In this document: positions 51,521 through 62,493 of the stretch, one piece after another
Layout: every line of letters starts with the position of its first letter
Position numbering within the stretch: the stretch's first letter is position 1
Program-made: the position numbers and the translations under genes
The notes under the pieces: model-generated
Databases searched by the model: none
Told to the model about the DNA's origin: nothing
Seen by the model: the letters and a program-made list of their open reading frames with translations, nothing else
Assembly (NCBI GenBank): GCA_019722365.1
Contig: JADFUC010002021.1
Location: 1-64,000, forward strand
Reading direction: 5' to 3'
Length of the DNA: 64,000 nucleotides
Source of the DNA: Lithospermum erythrorhizon
Lineage: Eukaryota; Streptophyta; Magnoliopsida; Boraginales; Boraginaceae

Positions 51521-51553
51521 AATTCAAGGTGATCTACTAGTACTCATACAAAA
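51521..51553 (+). other. SR34A 5' UTR, second leader exon part
   Basis: Sequence between the acceptor at 51520 and the ATG at 51554; no upstream ATG in these 33 bases. Confidence 0.6.
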
Positions 51554-54500
51554 ATGAGTGGACGTTACTCCCGCATGATATACGTTGGAAACCTTCCTGC
51601 AGACATCAGAGAGTATGAGGTCGAAGATCTATTCTACAAGGTTTTCTCTTTCCCATTCACTCTATCTTTTGCCAGTGCAGGCATTCGTTTTATTTTTCCA
51701 TATCCTCCCCCTTCCCACAAATTATTTAAATATTTTTGTGTTGAAATTTAGTTTTTAAACAAGTAATGGCCTCTCTACTGGCACTATTCTTCTTTGAATG
51801 AAATGACATGAAGTTTCATTCACAAAGAGTGAAAACATAGAGGTGGAGCTTTGATCCTCCAAAATTTGATTTCTATAACAAGTTTAGCTTCCATTCTATT
51901 GACGAATTTGATATTAAATTCTCCTCTTCTTGTTCGCCAAAGAGTATTCAGTTCATCTGTTTAGAATTGTGCTCACTGTAAATTTTTTATTATACAAAGA
52001 AATGTGTGAAGTAGCAACCTATATTTTGGAGTAGAACAATAGCATAACATGAACAAATTTGCTGAATATGGGTGCAATTGATACGTTGTTAAAAGAAGAT
52101 ATTTTGAAATTCCTTGTCTAGTCTCTATTTGCAGGAGTTCTCAATATATTTGGTCATGCAATATTGATTTCTTCTCACTTGGTTGCTTCAATCGCTTATT
52201 AGCAACAAGCCTAGACTCACAAATACAAGATTGATTTCCTTTGATGTTGAGAGCCGTCTTATAGAATTCCTTTACTGGACTTATATCGAATACCATATAT
52301 ACCTATCTTGCAGTATGGCCGCATTTTGGACATTGAGCTGAAAATTCCACCACGGCCTCCATGCTTTTGTTTTGTTGAGGTATGGTTTGTAACTTTGTAT
52401 ACCATTTGTAGTCATGGTTAGTGTAGCCTCATGTCTTTATTTTCCTAATCATTTTTGTTTTCATTATATGTAGTTTGAGAGTTCTCGTGATGCAGAAGAT
52501 GCAATTAGGGGTAGAGATGGATACAACTTTGATGGTTGTCGCTTGAGGGTATTCACGCTCCAAATAATCGTCTTTTGAAATTCGCTACTCTATAGGATCA
52601 TCAACTGACTCTTTCATTGTAGGTTGAGCTTGCTCATGGTGGTAGAGGTCAATCCTCTTCAAGTGATCGTCGTGGTGGCCATGGTGGTGGCCATGGTGGT
52701 GGCAGCACTGGAAGATATGGAATATCACGCCATTCTGATTATCGAGGTCTTATTGGCTGCACACATCAGCAAATTGCTCTTAATTTTTTTTTAAATAATG
52801 ATTATTTTTTCAGTTTTAAATGGATATTATTATGTTCATAATCTCCTAAACACTAGATTTTTCTTGTAGTTATTATTCGTGGGCTTCCATCTTCTGCATC
52901 TTGGCAGGATTTGAAGGTAAAATTGATATTAGTGCATGCCAAGTTGTTTACATCTATATCTACTCCCCATTTAATTGTGTTTGAACTGGAATGCTTCAGG
53001 ACCACATGCGAAAAGCTGGAGATGTTTGCTTTGCTGAAGTTATGCGAGACAGTGATGGTATATGGCATGCAATGTTACCTCATATACTTTTCTGATTGTG
53101 CGAGTTTGTCATTCGGCTAGATATTTTTCCCATTTCCTTCAAATCGTGTATCTTGCTTCTTCTATTACCAATCAAGAAGCTAATAAAGCTAATGCCCATT
53201 CTAAAAGATCTTCTAAAGTCTAGTCCTACTGAAATCTGTACTGTATATGTAGGAGCATATGGTCTGGTGGATTATACCAACTATGAAGACATGAAGTATG
53301 CTGTAAGTGTTTTATACCCATATTTTAGACAAAACTATTTCTAAACGATGTTAACAGTTACAATAATTGTGCTTACCAATACAGCTTGCTTTGTGCTCTT
53401 TCATTTTTCCAGATTCGGAAACTTGATGACACTGAGTTTAAGAATCCATGGATGCGGACTCGTATAAGGGTATTTTCCATCTACGACAACTCTTCAATAA
53501 GCAGACCCTTTAAATTATCTTGCAGACCCTTCAAGTTATCTTGTTTCCAGCTTCTGTCTTTTTATTATCTCTAATTTTCACAAAGTAAATAGTTTATACG
53601 CCATAGTGCCATACAAAGTTATCATTTTATAATTCCAAAAAAAGAATAACAATGACATGTCCCAAGACCTATAAAGAGGTTAAAGGGGAGGGGGGGGTTG
53701 GATTGTTCACAACCTTACCCCTATGAGCCATTTTGATTTATTCCATTATATTCAAGAACCAGTTAATATAAAATCAATTGACTCCATAATCCACATATAC
53801 CATGTTCTGATTGTATGTCTATAATAATTGCCCATCCTGGCATATGTGATCTTTGAAGTATCAACCTTTAAGTTATCCCTCACTATGGTTTATATAAATG
53901 GTTTTACATATATCTGTTATATATATTATATCTATATCGTGGTGTTAGGTGAAAGAGTTCAAGGGTAATTCTTCGAGAAGCCGCAGCCGAAGTCGAAGCC
54001 GGAGCCGGAGTCCAAGGAGGAGCATTAGGTGTGATTGTCATACAGCATGCTTTGTCTGTGATTCTCAGATGATTTTTGGTTTGTTATAACAATCTCTTTC
54101 TTTCCTGCAGCAAATCCTTAGAGAGATCGGTTTCTCGGTCTCCAGCCAAGGCCTCTTCTGCTTCTCCCTCGAGGAGGTACGTTTACCATTGATGAAACCT
54201 TCGAAATTCATTTTTCACCATGGGTCTCATGCTCTCATCTTTGATTTTTCTCTTCCCTCACCCCATATGTTCAGGCGTAGATCACAGTCAAGATCTGCAT
54301 CCCCTCTCCAGGTGAGACTTCAGTATATTTTGGGTAGAAAACTTAACAGCATTTTCTGCAATGATGGTGCCACAAGCTGTCAACATATTTTGAAAACTAT
54401 AAGTTGATGATTTTGTTATCGTAGTTTGTTCAGTTGTTGCCCCTGTGGGATATAATTTCGATTGTTTGCATGTTGGAGTTTCTATATAAGAAAATGGTGA

Positions 54501-54565
54501 ATGCTCCTTATATGACTATATTCTAATCAATGCCCTAATTCCAGGAACGCTCCGTAAGTCCCTAA
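51554..54565 (+). CDS. SR34A: SR splicing factor, SR34A type (ASF/SF2 subfamily)
   Basis: Nuclear Ser/Arg-rich protein for spliceosome assembly and splice-site choice. Coding exons: 51554-51640, 52314-52379, 52474-52548, 52623-52746, 52870-52916, 53000-53057, 53253-53302, 53413-53469, 53949-54028, 54111-54176, 54275-54311, 54545-54565; 255 residues. RRM1 spans about 8-80, with RNP2 IYVGNL and RNP1 CFCFVEF, where Cys replaces the usual Gly; I recall the same PPC-CFVEF feature in Arabidopsis SR34A. A Gly/His/Arg hinge (about 82-112) leads to the pseudo-RRM with the signature [14 protein letters not shown] at about 128-141. The RS domain has [11 protein letters not shown] near 196-208 and ends ERSVSP. 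It is shorter than I recall for SR34A, about 300 residues, so splicing of its small 3' exons may vary. Introns one and eight are long, usual for regulated SR genes. Confidence 0.93.
53501..53542 (+). repeat. 21-base tandem duplication in SR34A intron
   Basis: GCAGACCCTTTAAATTATCT plus T at 53501-53521 is repeated at 53522-53542 with two changes. Each copy carries a CAG near its start, so extra acceptor-like triplets exist just downstream of the exon-8 donor. Confidence 0.85.
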
Positions 54566-54630
54566 TGCCTGTTTCCGGACCTGTTATCTGAAGCAGAAAA
54601 GATGGTTAGTGGTAGCAGCAGAAATTTTAA

Positions 54631-54722
54631 ACTAAATTATGTCCTAGTATCTGATTTGTACCTTGTTTCTTGGGGATACTAAATTATGTCCAAATATCTG
54701 GTTTGTAGCTTATTTCTTGGGG
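54631..54722 (+). repeat. 47-base tandem duplication in SR34A 3' UTR
   Basis: ACTAAATTATGTCCTAGTAT... at 54631-54677 and ACTAAATTATGTCCAAATAT... at 54678-54722 share the pattern ATCTGRTTTGTAG/CCTTRTTTCTTGGGG. A few substitutions separate them. Confidence 0.85.
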
Positions 54723-55299
54723 TTGGCTTATGCCTGGATTTAGCTATATTTATTGTGTTGTGATGAGAGTTGAATATTTGGGTTTTTGTTGAACATCTTT
54801 GTGTAATCTAGTGGTCTGTCAGGAATTTGTTTTACATTGTTCAATTGCAAATTTACCCATTTTTGGGGTGGACGATTTTGTTGAAGTACTGAAAACAATC
54901 AATTAGCTCTAAAAGAATAGTGCCAGATTTTTCAACCATGATACAAATGTTAACCAAAAAGTCTTTTCTAATGCAATTCCTCGGAGTAGTCCAGGCCCTT
55001 AATGAGCAAATTAAGATACACTGGAAAATAATATTTTCCCTTATTAAGCATTTACTAGAACATCTTGAATGGAGGACTCCTCTAAAATACTAACAACCTC
55101 CAATCTTTTCTTTTCTCACTTCTTTCCTGTACTCTCACAGTTAACAATCTTCAATCTTTCATTGTTAGACAAATAACTCAAAAAGGATTATAAGCAGGGA
55201 GAATTGTAATTATAATAAATAAATAAAATAAAAACAAAAAATGCTGAAGTGCTTCCTTGCTCAAACCAGTAACCGTCACCAAAACATATCAATTCGCTG

Positions 55300-55440
55300 A
55301 AGCTCATTTGTGGGCACCAATATTACTTATATGATGAGGTCCCGGGATCGAGTCCTTGTCACTGATGAGGTCCCGGGATCGAGTCCTTGTAGTGACAAGG
55401 ATTGATTTTATAAATAAATAAAAATATCGATTCTTTTCAA
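55300..55440 (+). mobile_element. Possible SINE fragment with duplicated B-box
   Basis: AGCTCATTTGTGGG at 55301 resembles a tRNA-derived A box, and GGGATCGAGTCC at 55344-55355 resembles a B box (GGTTCGANTCC) at about the right distance. A 31-base unit starting TGATGAGGTCCCGGGATCGA is tandemly repeated (55332-55362, 55363-55390), so the B-box is present twice. Then AGTGACAAGG inverts the preceding CCTTGTCACT, giving a hairpin, followed by an AT-rich tail. Pol III origin is inferred. Confidence 0.4.
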
Positions 55441-56110
55441 CATGAATGATAAGCTCCCCTCCCCTTTTCTCTATCATCGTTCGAGTTTTTATGAACCAAT
55501 ATCCTTGCAGTTGTAGAGAATAGAGATGAGGAACTAAAGGCTTTTTATGACCAAGTTTCTAGGAGATATGAATCACAATCTTAAGCATTACAAGTAAAAG
55601 TTCATCTGGACACCATGGAATACCTAATAAATTGTCCATCAGTAAACTCTTACATTAACAACATTATCTGGCTCCTAAGGCGAAAAGGTTTACTCCCCAA
55701 GTGTCGAGAACTATAATGAAACAGAAAAACAAATCACTTTCGATTTTTAGGAACTGTCAAACTTGCTGCTAAGCTAATAGCTGTAAGATCAGATTAAAGA
55801 CTTCAAAATCTGTACAAAAATGTATTAAATCTATTGAAGACATAGTTTTCAGCCTACAAAGATAATGACCGCATCAGTTGAACTACCAAAAGATCTATAA
55901 CTTGTAAAATGCTCACCTACTATACGAGCCCGATACCTCCATAATCACATAAACAGGAGCCCCATACTGATTATCATATTACTAAATTAACTTGACAATT
56001 GTTGCCATTCACCTTATTGCGAAACGCTGAACAATAAGCACAAGAACATAGATAAAGCAATGAATAATCTCAGCAAAAGAGTTGAGACAATGATAACCAG
56101 TATCTTATTC

Positions 56111-56199
56111 ACTCAAAATGCAAGTTACAATTCCATTATTACATTATGTGTACTCACTCAAAATGCAAGTTACAATTCCATTATTACATTATGTGTATG
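56111..56199. repeat. Exact 45-base-period tandem duplication
   Basis: ACTCAAAATGCAAGTTACAA... at 56111-56155 recurs at 56156-56199 with about 42 bases identical. It probably lies in the 3' UTR of the minus-strand Nudix-like gene. Confidence 0.95.
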
Positions 56200-56333
56200 T
56201 ATATCATATGTTAACCAAAATCGAGAATCCTAGGGAGCATTTCAAAACTAGTTTCCATATAGTCGAATATGTAAGGTATACACCACTTAAGACACAAACC
56301 AACGAAGGCGAGCTCAATCACTCACCTCCTCCA

Positions 56334-57233
56334 TCAATTACCAATTGTATCAGGATCAACCCACTTCCAATAATGCTTTTTACACGAAACCGCCCTATCA
56401 GCAACCCCCTCCCTACCCACCTCCCCATACTCATCCCCCTCATCAGTACAAAACTCGCCCTCTGGTAACCCCTCCACCGTCACATCCACCGTATGCAACA
56501 CATAACAAGCAGGCAAACCCGGGTATGACAACGACACCCTCTCCTCCACCTTCCTAAAATACGAATCCTTCACAATCTTCACAACCCCATCACTCCCTCC
56601 CTCATCAAACTTCCCAACAACGGACCCCAACTCCTCCTTCACCGCCCTATAAACCGCCCCCTCGACACTCTCCCCGGGCTTCATCTTCTCCGAAAGCGGC
56701 CTCCCTCGGGCCCTAACAACCCCATCAGACAACTCCTGATGAGACTCAATCAAAACCTTGAAATCACTCCTAACAACCTTAACAACAACAACCTCAACTG
56801 TCCTAACCGGAGGAATCGAATCATCAAGAATAGTCTCTCCTTCAGACAACTCAAGCCATAAATTATCAACATTTTTTGTACCAGGTTTAACACCCCAAGA
56901 AGCAAAACACTCAGAATTCAACCTAGGTTTCAACCATTCAGACAAAGATTGAGGAGACCCAAACTGAAGATTCTTGGTTTTAAGGTTGTTAATAGTATGA
57001 AATGACATAATGGGTATTTTGAAAAATCTTCGAGGGTATAAAGGGAAAGAAATAGTGGGGGGAGGGGGGATCTTGATAATATTATTATTATTTGAGGGTT
57101 TTGAGGAGAAGAGGATGAAGAGAGAGAAAGCTGTGAAGATGAAGTCTGAGAAAGATGTTGGTTTTTTGAGAAGGTGGTGGTGGTGAGGGGGAGGTGGTGG
57201 TGGTTGGTGGTGACGTGGCGGCGGAGAAGACAT
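56334..57233 (-). CDS. Nudix-hydrolase-like protein, intronless
   Basis: Predicted protein of 299 residues on one exon. The C-terminal part (about 140-299) looks like a Nudix fold: GESVEGAVYRAVKEELGS at 187-204 matches the Nudix box at E188, R196, E200, E201 and G203, but Ala197 replaces the Glu of the REUxEE core and Glu182 the leading Gly. Catalysis is therefore doubtful, and it may bind a nucleotide or act otherwise. The N-terminus is Pro/His-rich with a hydrophobic stretch (about 28-43). An in-frame Met76 (57008, MSFHTINNLK) precedes the better conserved-looking part and is an alternative start. The Asp/Glu-rich loop near 260-270 and WKWVDPDTIGN end are characteristic of plant proteins of this type that I have seen annotated only as Nudix-like. 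A small upstream ORF ends one base before the first ATG. Confidence 0.8.
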   Translation of the reverse strand: MSSPPPRHHQPPPPPPHHHHLLKKPTSFSDFIFTAFSLFILFSSKPSNNNNIIKIPPPPTISFPLYPRRFFKIPIMSFHTINNLKTKNLQFGSPQSLSEWLKPRLNSECFASWGVKPGTKNVDNLWLELSEGETILDDSIPPVRTVEVVVVKVVRSDFKVLIESHQELSDGVVRARGRPLSEKMKPGESVEGAVYRAVKEELGSVVGKFDEGGSDGVVKIVKDSYFRKVEERVSLSYPGLPACYVLHTVDVTVEGLPEGEFCTDEGDEYGEVGREGVADRAVSCKKHYWKWVDPDTIGN

Positions 57234-57234
57234 G

Positions 57235-57267
57235 TCAGAGGGTGGTTGGCGGCGGAGATGGGTCCAT
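57235..57267 (-). other. Ten-codon upstream ORF of the Nudix-like gene
   Basis: ATG at 57267 encodes MDPSPPPTTL and stops with TGA at 57235-57237, so that the stop and main start read TGACATG. If the transcript covers it, translation of the main frame would need reinitiation, leaky scanning or use of Met76. The transcription start is not known. Confidence 0.4.
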
Positions 57268-59407
57268 TGTGGTGGCGGAAATGGAGGATTTGAGGTTGGG
57301 GATTTAGGGGTGATTTTGAGGATTGGGATCGGATAAAGAGATTCTTGATTATATTCTTTTTTTTATATTCGTTTTTTTGTTGGGATGAAAATGAAATTGC
57401 AAAAAATGAACGAGTATTGACTATGTTGTGTGCCGAACATTCGTTATATTTTTTCATACGACATTTTTTATTATATTTTTATTTAACGCTCATTTCCTGG
57501 GCCGGTATCTCTAAATTATCGAGCCATTTTCATGGCCCCGAACTTGTGACGCTTAATCGGAGCTTGCCAGCGTTTGTCGATTTTTTCATCGCACCGCGTT
57601 TCGCTTTCTTTATACATGGTCGATTTTTGGTTTTATTCTAAGCTCTAAGCACCTGCATTGGCTCTACACACACCCATTTTTTTCATATAAAATATATAAT
57701 TTTCAAAAACCGAATATTAAATGTGCGAAAAATATATAAGTTTAGGGCCGGTTTGGAAACTCATCATTTTTTTTTCTTTTACTTTTATGTAAATAAAAAT
57801 AAAACAAAAATTATATTTTATTTTTTTGTACTCAAATTAAAAATAAAACATGCAAAACATTACCAAATAAATCGAGATCCAAATGTTGGAACAAAAACCT
57901 TTTCGAAGTCTCATCATAAAAGAACACCTATTCCCTCTATCAAATACCATCACAAAATTGCATATTCATCTCCTTGAGCAATGAACCAAAAATAAATGAA
58001 GCCCAATAATAAAATTCAATGTATTGAGTTCAGTAATTATTGTTTTAGAATATCTTTTTGAGTTGATTCAACTTTCTTATAGGTTATGGAATATTGGAAC
58101 AATATCTAGAGGTAACATATAAAGCTTATTTTCTTGAAATTGGACAAAATGAGAAGTTTTTCCAACTTTTCTTCAAATTATAAATCTTCGAACCTAATTT
58201 CAATACTTTTTATATTGAACAATTCATTTCAATTAATCTTAAGGATATTTCTATACAAAAATTATTTCTTTTGCATACCTATTTTCTAAAAATAAAAGTC
58301 ATTTATCGACAAGTCATGAGCAGTTAATTATAATGAATAAAGAAAGAAAGAAGAAGCTCTCATGATATACTCCCAATAAAGAAAGAAGGTTAGGTTGTGC
58401 TACAAGGTTCTACTGTAAACTCTCATGCTTTGGACAAAGAAATGGGGCGTCAGAGCTCATAAAGCTGAATTCCGTGTTTTTCAATTTTGAAAATTTCAAG
58501 AAATAGCTTTTTTTTGTTTCATCTTGTCATATTTTTATGGTTACACCATAAAAATGAAAAACAAAAAGTCACAAATGTGTTTCGGTGGTCGCTGTTACTA
58601 AACATGCAAAATAAAAAAGTAAAAATGCAAAATGGTAGCTTCAAACGCACCCTAAGTGTCTATTACAATTTGAACATTCATTAAAACATGAAAGAATATC
58701 TAAAGTTAAAGTTTGTTACAAATTCTCATGTAGAAAGCTTCAGGATTCTTACACCGACGTGGGAGGCGATTTCTTGATATTTCTTATTAAATCGCTGTGG
58801 CATTTATCGCCTCTCGATATTGGGAAAGTTTACATCTGGCTATTACTTACTCTACTAATTAGCGTTCGATTCATTGATGAATTATAGTCTACAACCCATA
58901 ACATACGGTTAATAATGGATTAATATATATTTAATATTTCTAATATTCAATTTATGTAAAGTTATATTATGTAATCAAATATACATAAAATGTACAAAAG
59001 ATCAAAATAGTAAATATCGGTTTGTCTGTTCGCCGTTCGGTTTTTGTAAACCACAAAACCGCAAAGTTTTGCTGAATTTTTAAACCAAATCTGCTAAAAT
59101 CGATATCGTTCTCAAGTGGTCGTCTGCTTTTTTTTTTTTGCACTACATCCCTATCTCGAACTATTCATCTTATCCGCGCCCCTCAGATTCTCCCTTCTGC
59201 TCCCAAGAAACCTCTGTAATTCAATTTTCCACTAAAATATATATCGAAATGACTATATTACCCTTGAAATACGCTGAAATAACTATGTTATTCCTACATT
59301 ATATCACAAGATAAAAAATGTTAAATGACTATGTTACCCTAAACTAAATGATTATTTTGTCACTAACACTACCCTAAAGTATGAGACACATTTCAAAGAT
59401 TTTTTAT
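57268..59407. other. Upstream region of the Nudix-like gene and AT-rich intergenic DNA
   Basis: The first few hundred bases should hold the promoter of the minus-strand Nudix-like gene; no clear TATA box was placed. The rest has no recognised gene or repeat. Confidence 0.5.
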
Positions 59408-60705
59408 ACTCCCTCCATCCCAAATTCTTTGGGAGGTTTTCCTTTTTGTGACATCCCAAAATTAATTTCATTTAAGGACATTGTTGCTGTAGAAATTTAA
59501 TATAAAATACAAATTTGAATGTCTTAATATGTGAACCTCCCAAATAACAAACCCAGTCTGAACCGAATATCCCAACGATCGAATTCAATGCTCAATTTCG
59601 AACATACTATTCGACTGCCGATTTTGGCCGAATATCACTCTTGATATTCCGCCGAGTTCGAGGTCAATTTTAGAATTATCTGCCTGACTGCTTTTTTTGA
59701 ACAGTCGAAACTCGACCAAATCATATTCCTCGGCTTATGAATTTACAAATTTATTTATATACTTCTTCAATAAAAAGCTGAGACGCCATGGTCGCAAACA
59801 ACCGACGTTTATGTTAAGATACGCCTCGCATCGATTTTCTCGCTTATAATCTAAAAAATATGATCATTCTTTAAAAGTAGAACAAAATACGCAAACTAAA
59901 ATCGAACTCCTCGAATCGGATTATCAAAAGTCAAATTCAAAAGTCAAACTCACTAACTCGTAATCCGATTACCTTGATCGACTCGTATGCTTGGGATATA
60001 ACCCAATGATCATCGCTCATGATAAAGAACAAATGAATCGAAACTTCATCATCAATCCGGCTCCGGTAGATTAGATCGGTAGAAAAACTACAGGTAAAAG
60101 TTTATGAAGAAATGCAAAACGACCTACCTATTAATGCGTGAAAGTATATCTTTAGGTTTCGGCTCGCCTCGTGGTTTTGGGGTTTCCGGGTATCGAAACC
60201 AATTGGGGCTAACGGAATAATACATGTTAGTGTGGAAATATCAACCTGTACCATATATACATGATGATGAATACCGAACTGCCGAAGCCTTTTTCGAACC
60301 GCTTGGCCGGCTCGGGCGAATAACACTTCTTTTGCTCGTTTCGCTTGAACCCTCCGAAAGCCGAACATCGAATCCCGAACTATTTCGAGCTAAATACTCC
60401 GAATCGACTGAAGCAAAGTTCATATAAAATACAAATTTGAATATGCCTTAATAATATGTGTGAAAAATTAAACCTCCTAAACAATTGGGATATAATTAAA
60501 ATAAACCCCCACCCCCCTTTCTTCGACATACCCACCCTCCCCTCAAAACTTTCACCCAACATCCTCCCTCCTACCACCCATACCCCACAACTGTGGTCAG
60601 AACTAGTTTAATCGAACCGAATATCCCAAGTGTTCCACTGCCTCATTCACTTCGAACATACTATTCGGCTCGAGTTCGAGGTCAATTTTAGGTTATCAAC
60701 CAGAT
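59408..60705 (+). repeat. Segmental duplication built around a Stowaway-like MITE
   Basis: TACTCCCTCCATCCCAAATT at 59408 is the typical left end of a plant Stowaway-like MITE. Module A, ATAAAATACAAATTTGAAT followed by CTTAATATGTG and AACCTCC, occurs at about 59499-59540 and again at 60424-60480. Module B, GAACCGAATATCCCAA ... CGAACATACTATTCG ... GAGTTCGAGGTCAATTTTAG, occurs at about 59561-59690 and 60617-60697. Order is A-B, spacer, A'-B', so an interval of roughly 1 kb was duplicated in tandem, with later change. The spacer is GC-richer with many CGAA words and no readable protein. Confidence 0.65.
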
Positions 60706-62409
60706 GCCACGCCCTCCTCCCCACAACCCCCACCATCACCATGCCTTCTCCACAACCCCCACCACGCCCACCTATAGCCCCCATCTCAATTACAAAACTT
60801 GTTCAATGTATCCTTGTTTCTCAACCATAATCAAATCATAACCTTGTTCGCCGCACACCGCATTTATCGACATCGACCGAAAGCAAGTTGGAGTGGTTCG
60901 TGAAAGCTTGTGTGGTGGCAATGGGCGGCATGCTAAAAAGAAAGAAGTAGATTTATTTAATTATGTAAAATATTTAAAGATGCGTCTCTATTTTTTTATG
61001 TAGTAATGGGTAAAATACTATTTTAACTATTTAAAGCATTTAAAATAAATTGGTAGGTCCTCTCCTATCAAAGAACTTAGTTCAAAGTGTAATACTGCAC
61101 AAAAAGGAAAATATGGGGCCGCCCGCACAAGATGAATGTCTGCGACCATATGTAAAAAATTACCGATAGTTTGGGTCCTCTCGGCCAAAAAGTTTATTTT
61201 TTTTTTTTCAAACCTATCATAATTAGGATCGAATTGGGTAACAAATCACATATTTAAGGGGTTGGATTTCGAGTTTTATAATGAAAATTCGAATTGACAT
61301 TCCCTATAATAAAACTCTCTTGATCCCTAACTATTGACATCTCTCATGTCGTAATTTCAAGTTCGGACCACTTGTTGAGTGGAGCATGTTTTCATTTTTA
61401 TATCATATTTCAGTTACTAACACACAAATTAGATATTGTTAAGTGTTATTTATAATATTCACATCTTAAAAATATAAGACACACATTGTACTAACTTTTT
61501 CAACATATTAAAATATGTATCCATGTGAAAGATCAAGACAAATGATTTCATGGTTGTCGTAGGTGTCGCACCGAAGATTGCTTTCGAACTCTATGGACGA
61601 CCACTTCAAGCATTATACATTACTTTTTTAAGAATATTTCCAAGATATATATATATTTGTATTCGAAATAGATTTTGACCAAACTCTACATTACTGGGAA
61701 TCAGAAATTTAGTCTTATGTTCTACCACCAACAAGCTTATGTCACTTATTTCTAACATTTCATCATTAGATAAATATTTTTTAGTCACATGTTAAAAAAT
61801 GATGTTGATTTGATGCACTATTCAAATGCAAATAGTCACTCGAATCTACACAAAGCTAGTTTCGCGGTATAGTTCAACCATTAGGTCACATGGTAACGTG
61901 ACGATTTGCTACGGGTATTCGTAGGCACCGCAAAACATCATTAACTCAAAAAAAGGGTTCTATTTATGTTGGGTTAAGGGGCTTAGATTTATCCAAGACC
62001 GAACGAGTTTGACTCCCTGGCAGCTATTTTTTTTTTTGCTTTATATCACTCCAATGAAGAGATTCTAGATGCAGATGAAACTCTCAAATTCCAACATAAA
62101 TTTCTACCATCTACTCATTTTTTGCCTTCAAAACCTAAAACTCTCCAACTCCCAAATTGCAGCACACAACACATCCTTAGAATTTTAGAACTGCTTTACT
62201 TTATGAAATCATTTAGCATTATTATTGTTATTTTTATCATTTATTAGTTTTCATATTTCGGTATACATTAAATTTTAGAAATACCCATTTATTAAATTCT
62301 GAATCCATCCATGAGGAGCACTAACAAGAAAAATAAACAAAAGCAAGCATAACATACATAACACAATAAAACACATACGTAGTAGGAAAAGAAAAGCATG
62401 CAAGTTGAG
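60706..62409. other. Intergenic DNA without recognisable genes
   Basis: Mixed AT-rich sequence with poly-T and poly-A runs, a C-rich patch at 60710-60780 and no coding pattern. Confidence 0.55.
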
Positions 62410-62414
62410 AAAAA
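62410..62414 (-). terminator. Pol III terminator of tRNA-Val
   Basis: Five T residues on the minus strand, six bases past the tRNA 3' end. Confidence 0.75.
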
Positions 62415-62419
62415 CGAAA

Positions 62420-62493
62420 TGGCTTCGCCCGGGTTCGAACCGGAGACCTTCAGTGTGTTAGACTGACGTGATAACCAACTACACCACGAAACC
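62420..62493 (-). tRNA. tRNA-Val(AAC)
   Basis: Cloverleaf on the minus strand: acceptor GGTTTCG/CGAAGCC plus discriminator A, D-arm with GTGTAGTTGGTTATCAC, anticodon stem TCAGT/ACTGA with loop CTAACAC (anticodon AAC), T-arm CCGG-GTTCGAAC-CCGG. All 74 bases are intact. Confidence 0.97.

Larger units (their letters stand above)
54723..56333. other. Gap between SR34A and the Nudix-like gene
   Basis: Holds the rest of the SR34A 3' UTR and the 3' UTR of the converging Nudix-like gene, a SINE-like fragment (55300-55440) and an exact tandem duplication (56111-56199). No gene is recognised. Confidence 0.5.

Noticed and set aside
56930..57457. 175-codon minus-strand frame overlapping the Nudix-like start
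   Set aside because: Out-of-frame shadow of the Pro/His/Ser-rich N-terminal coding region, with no domain.
60102..60427. Arg-rich frames on both strands near 60.2 kb
   Set aside because: They reflect CGAA-rich composition of the duplicated segment's spacer and match nothing known.
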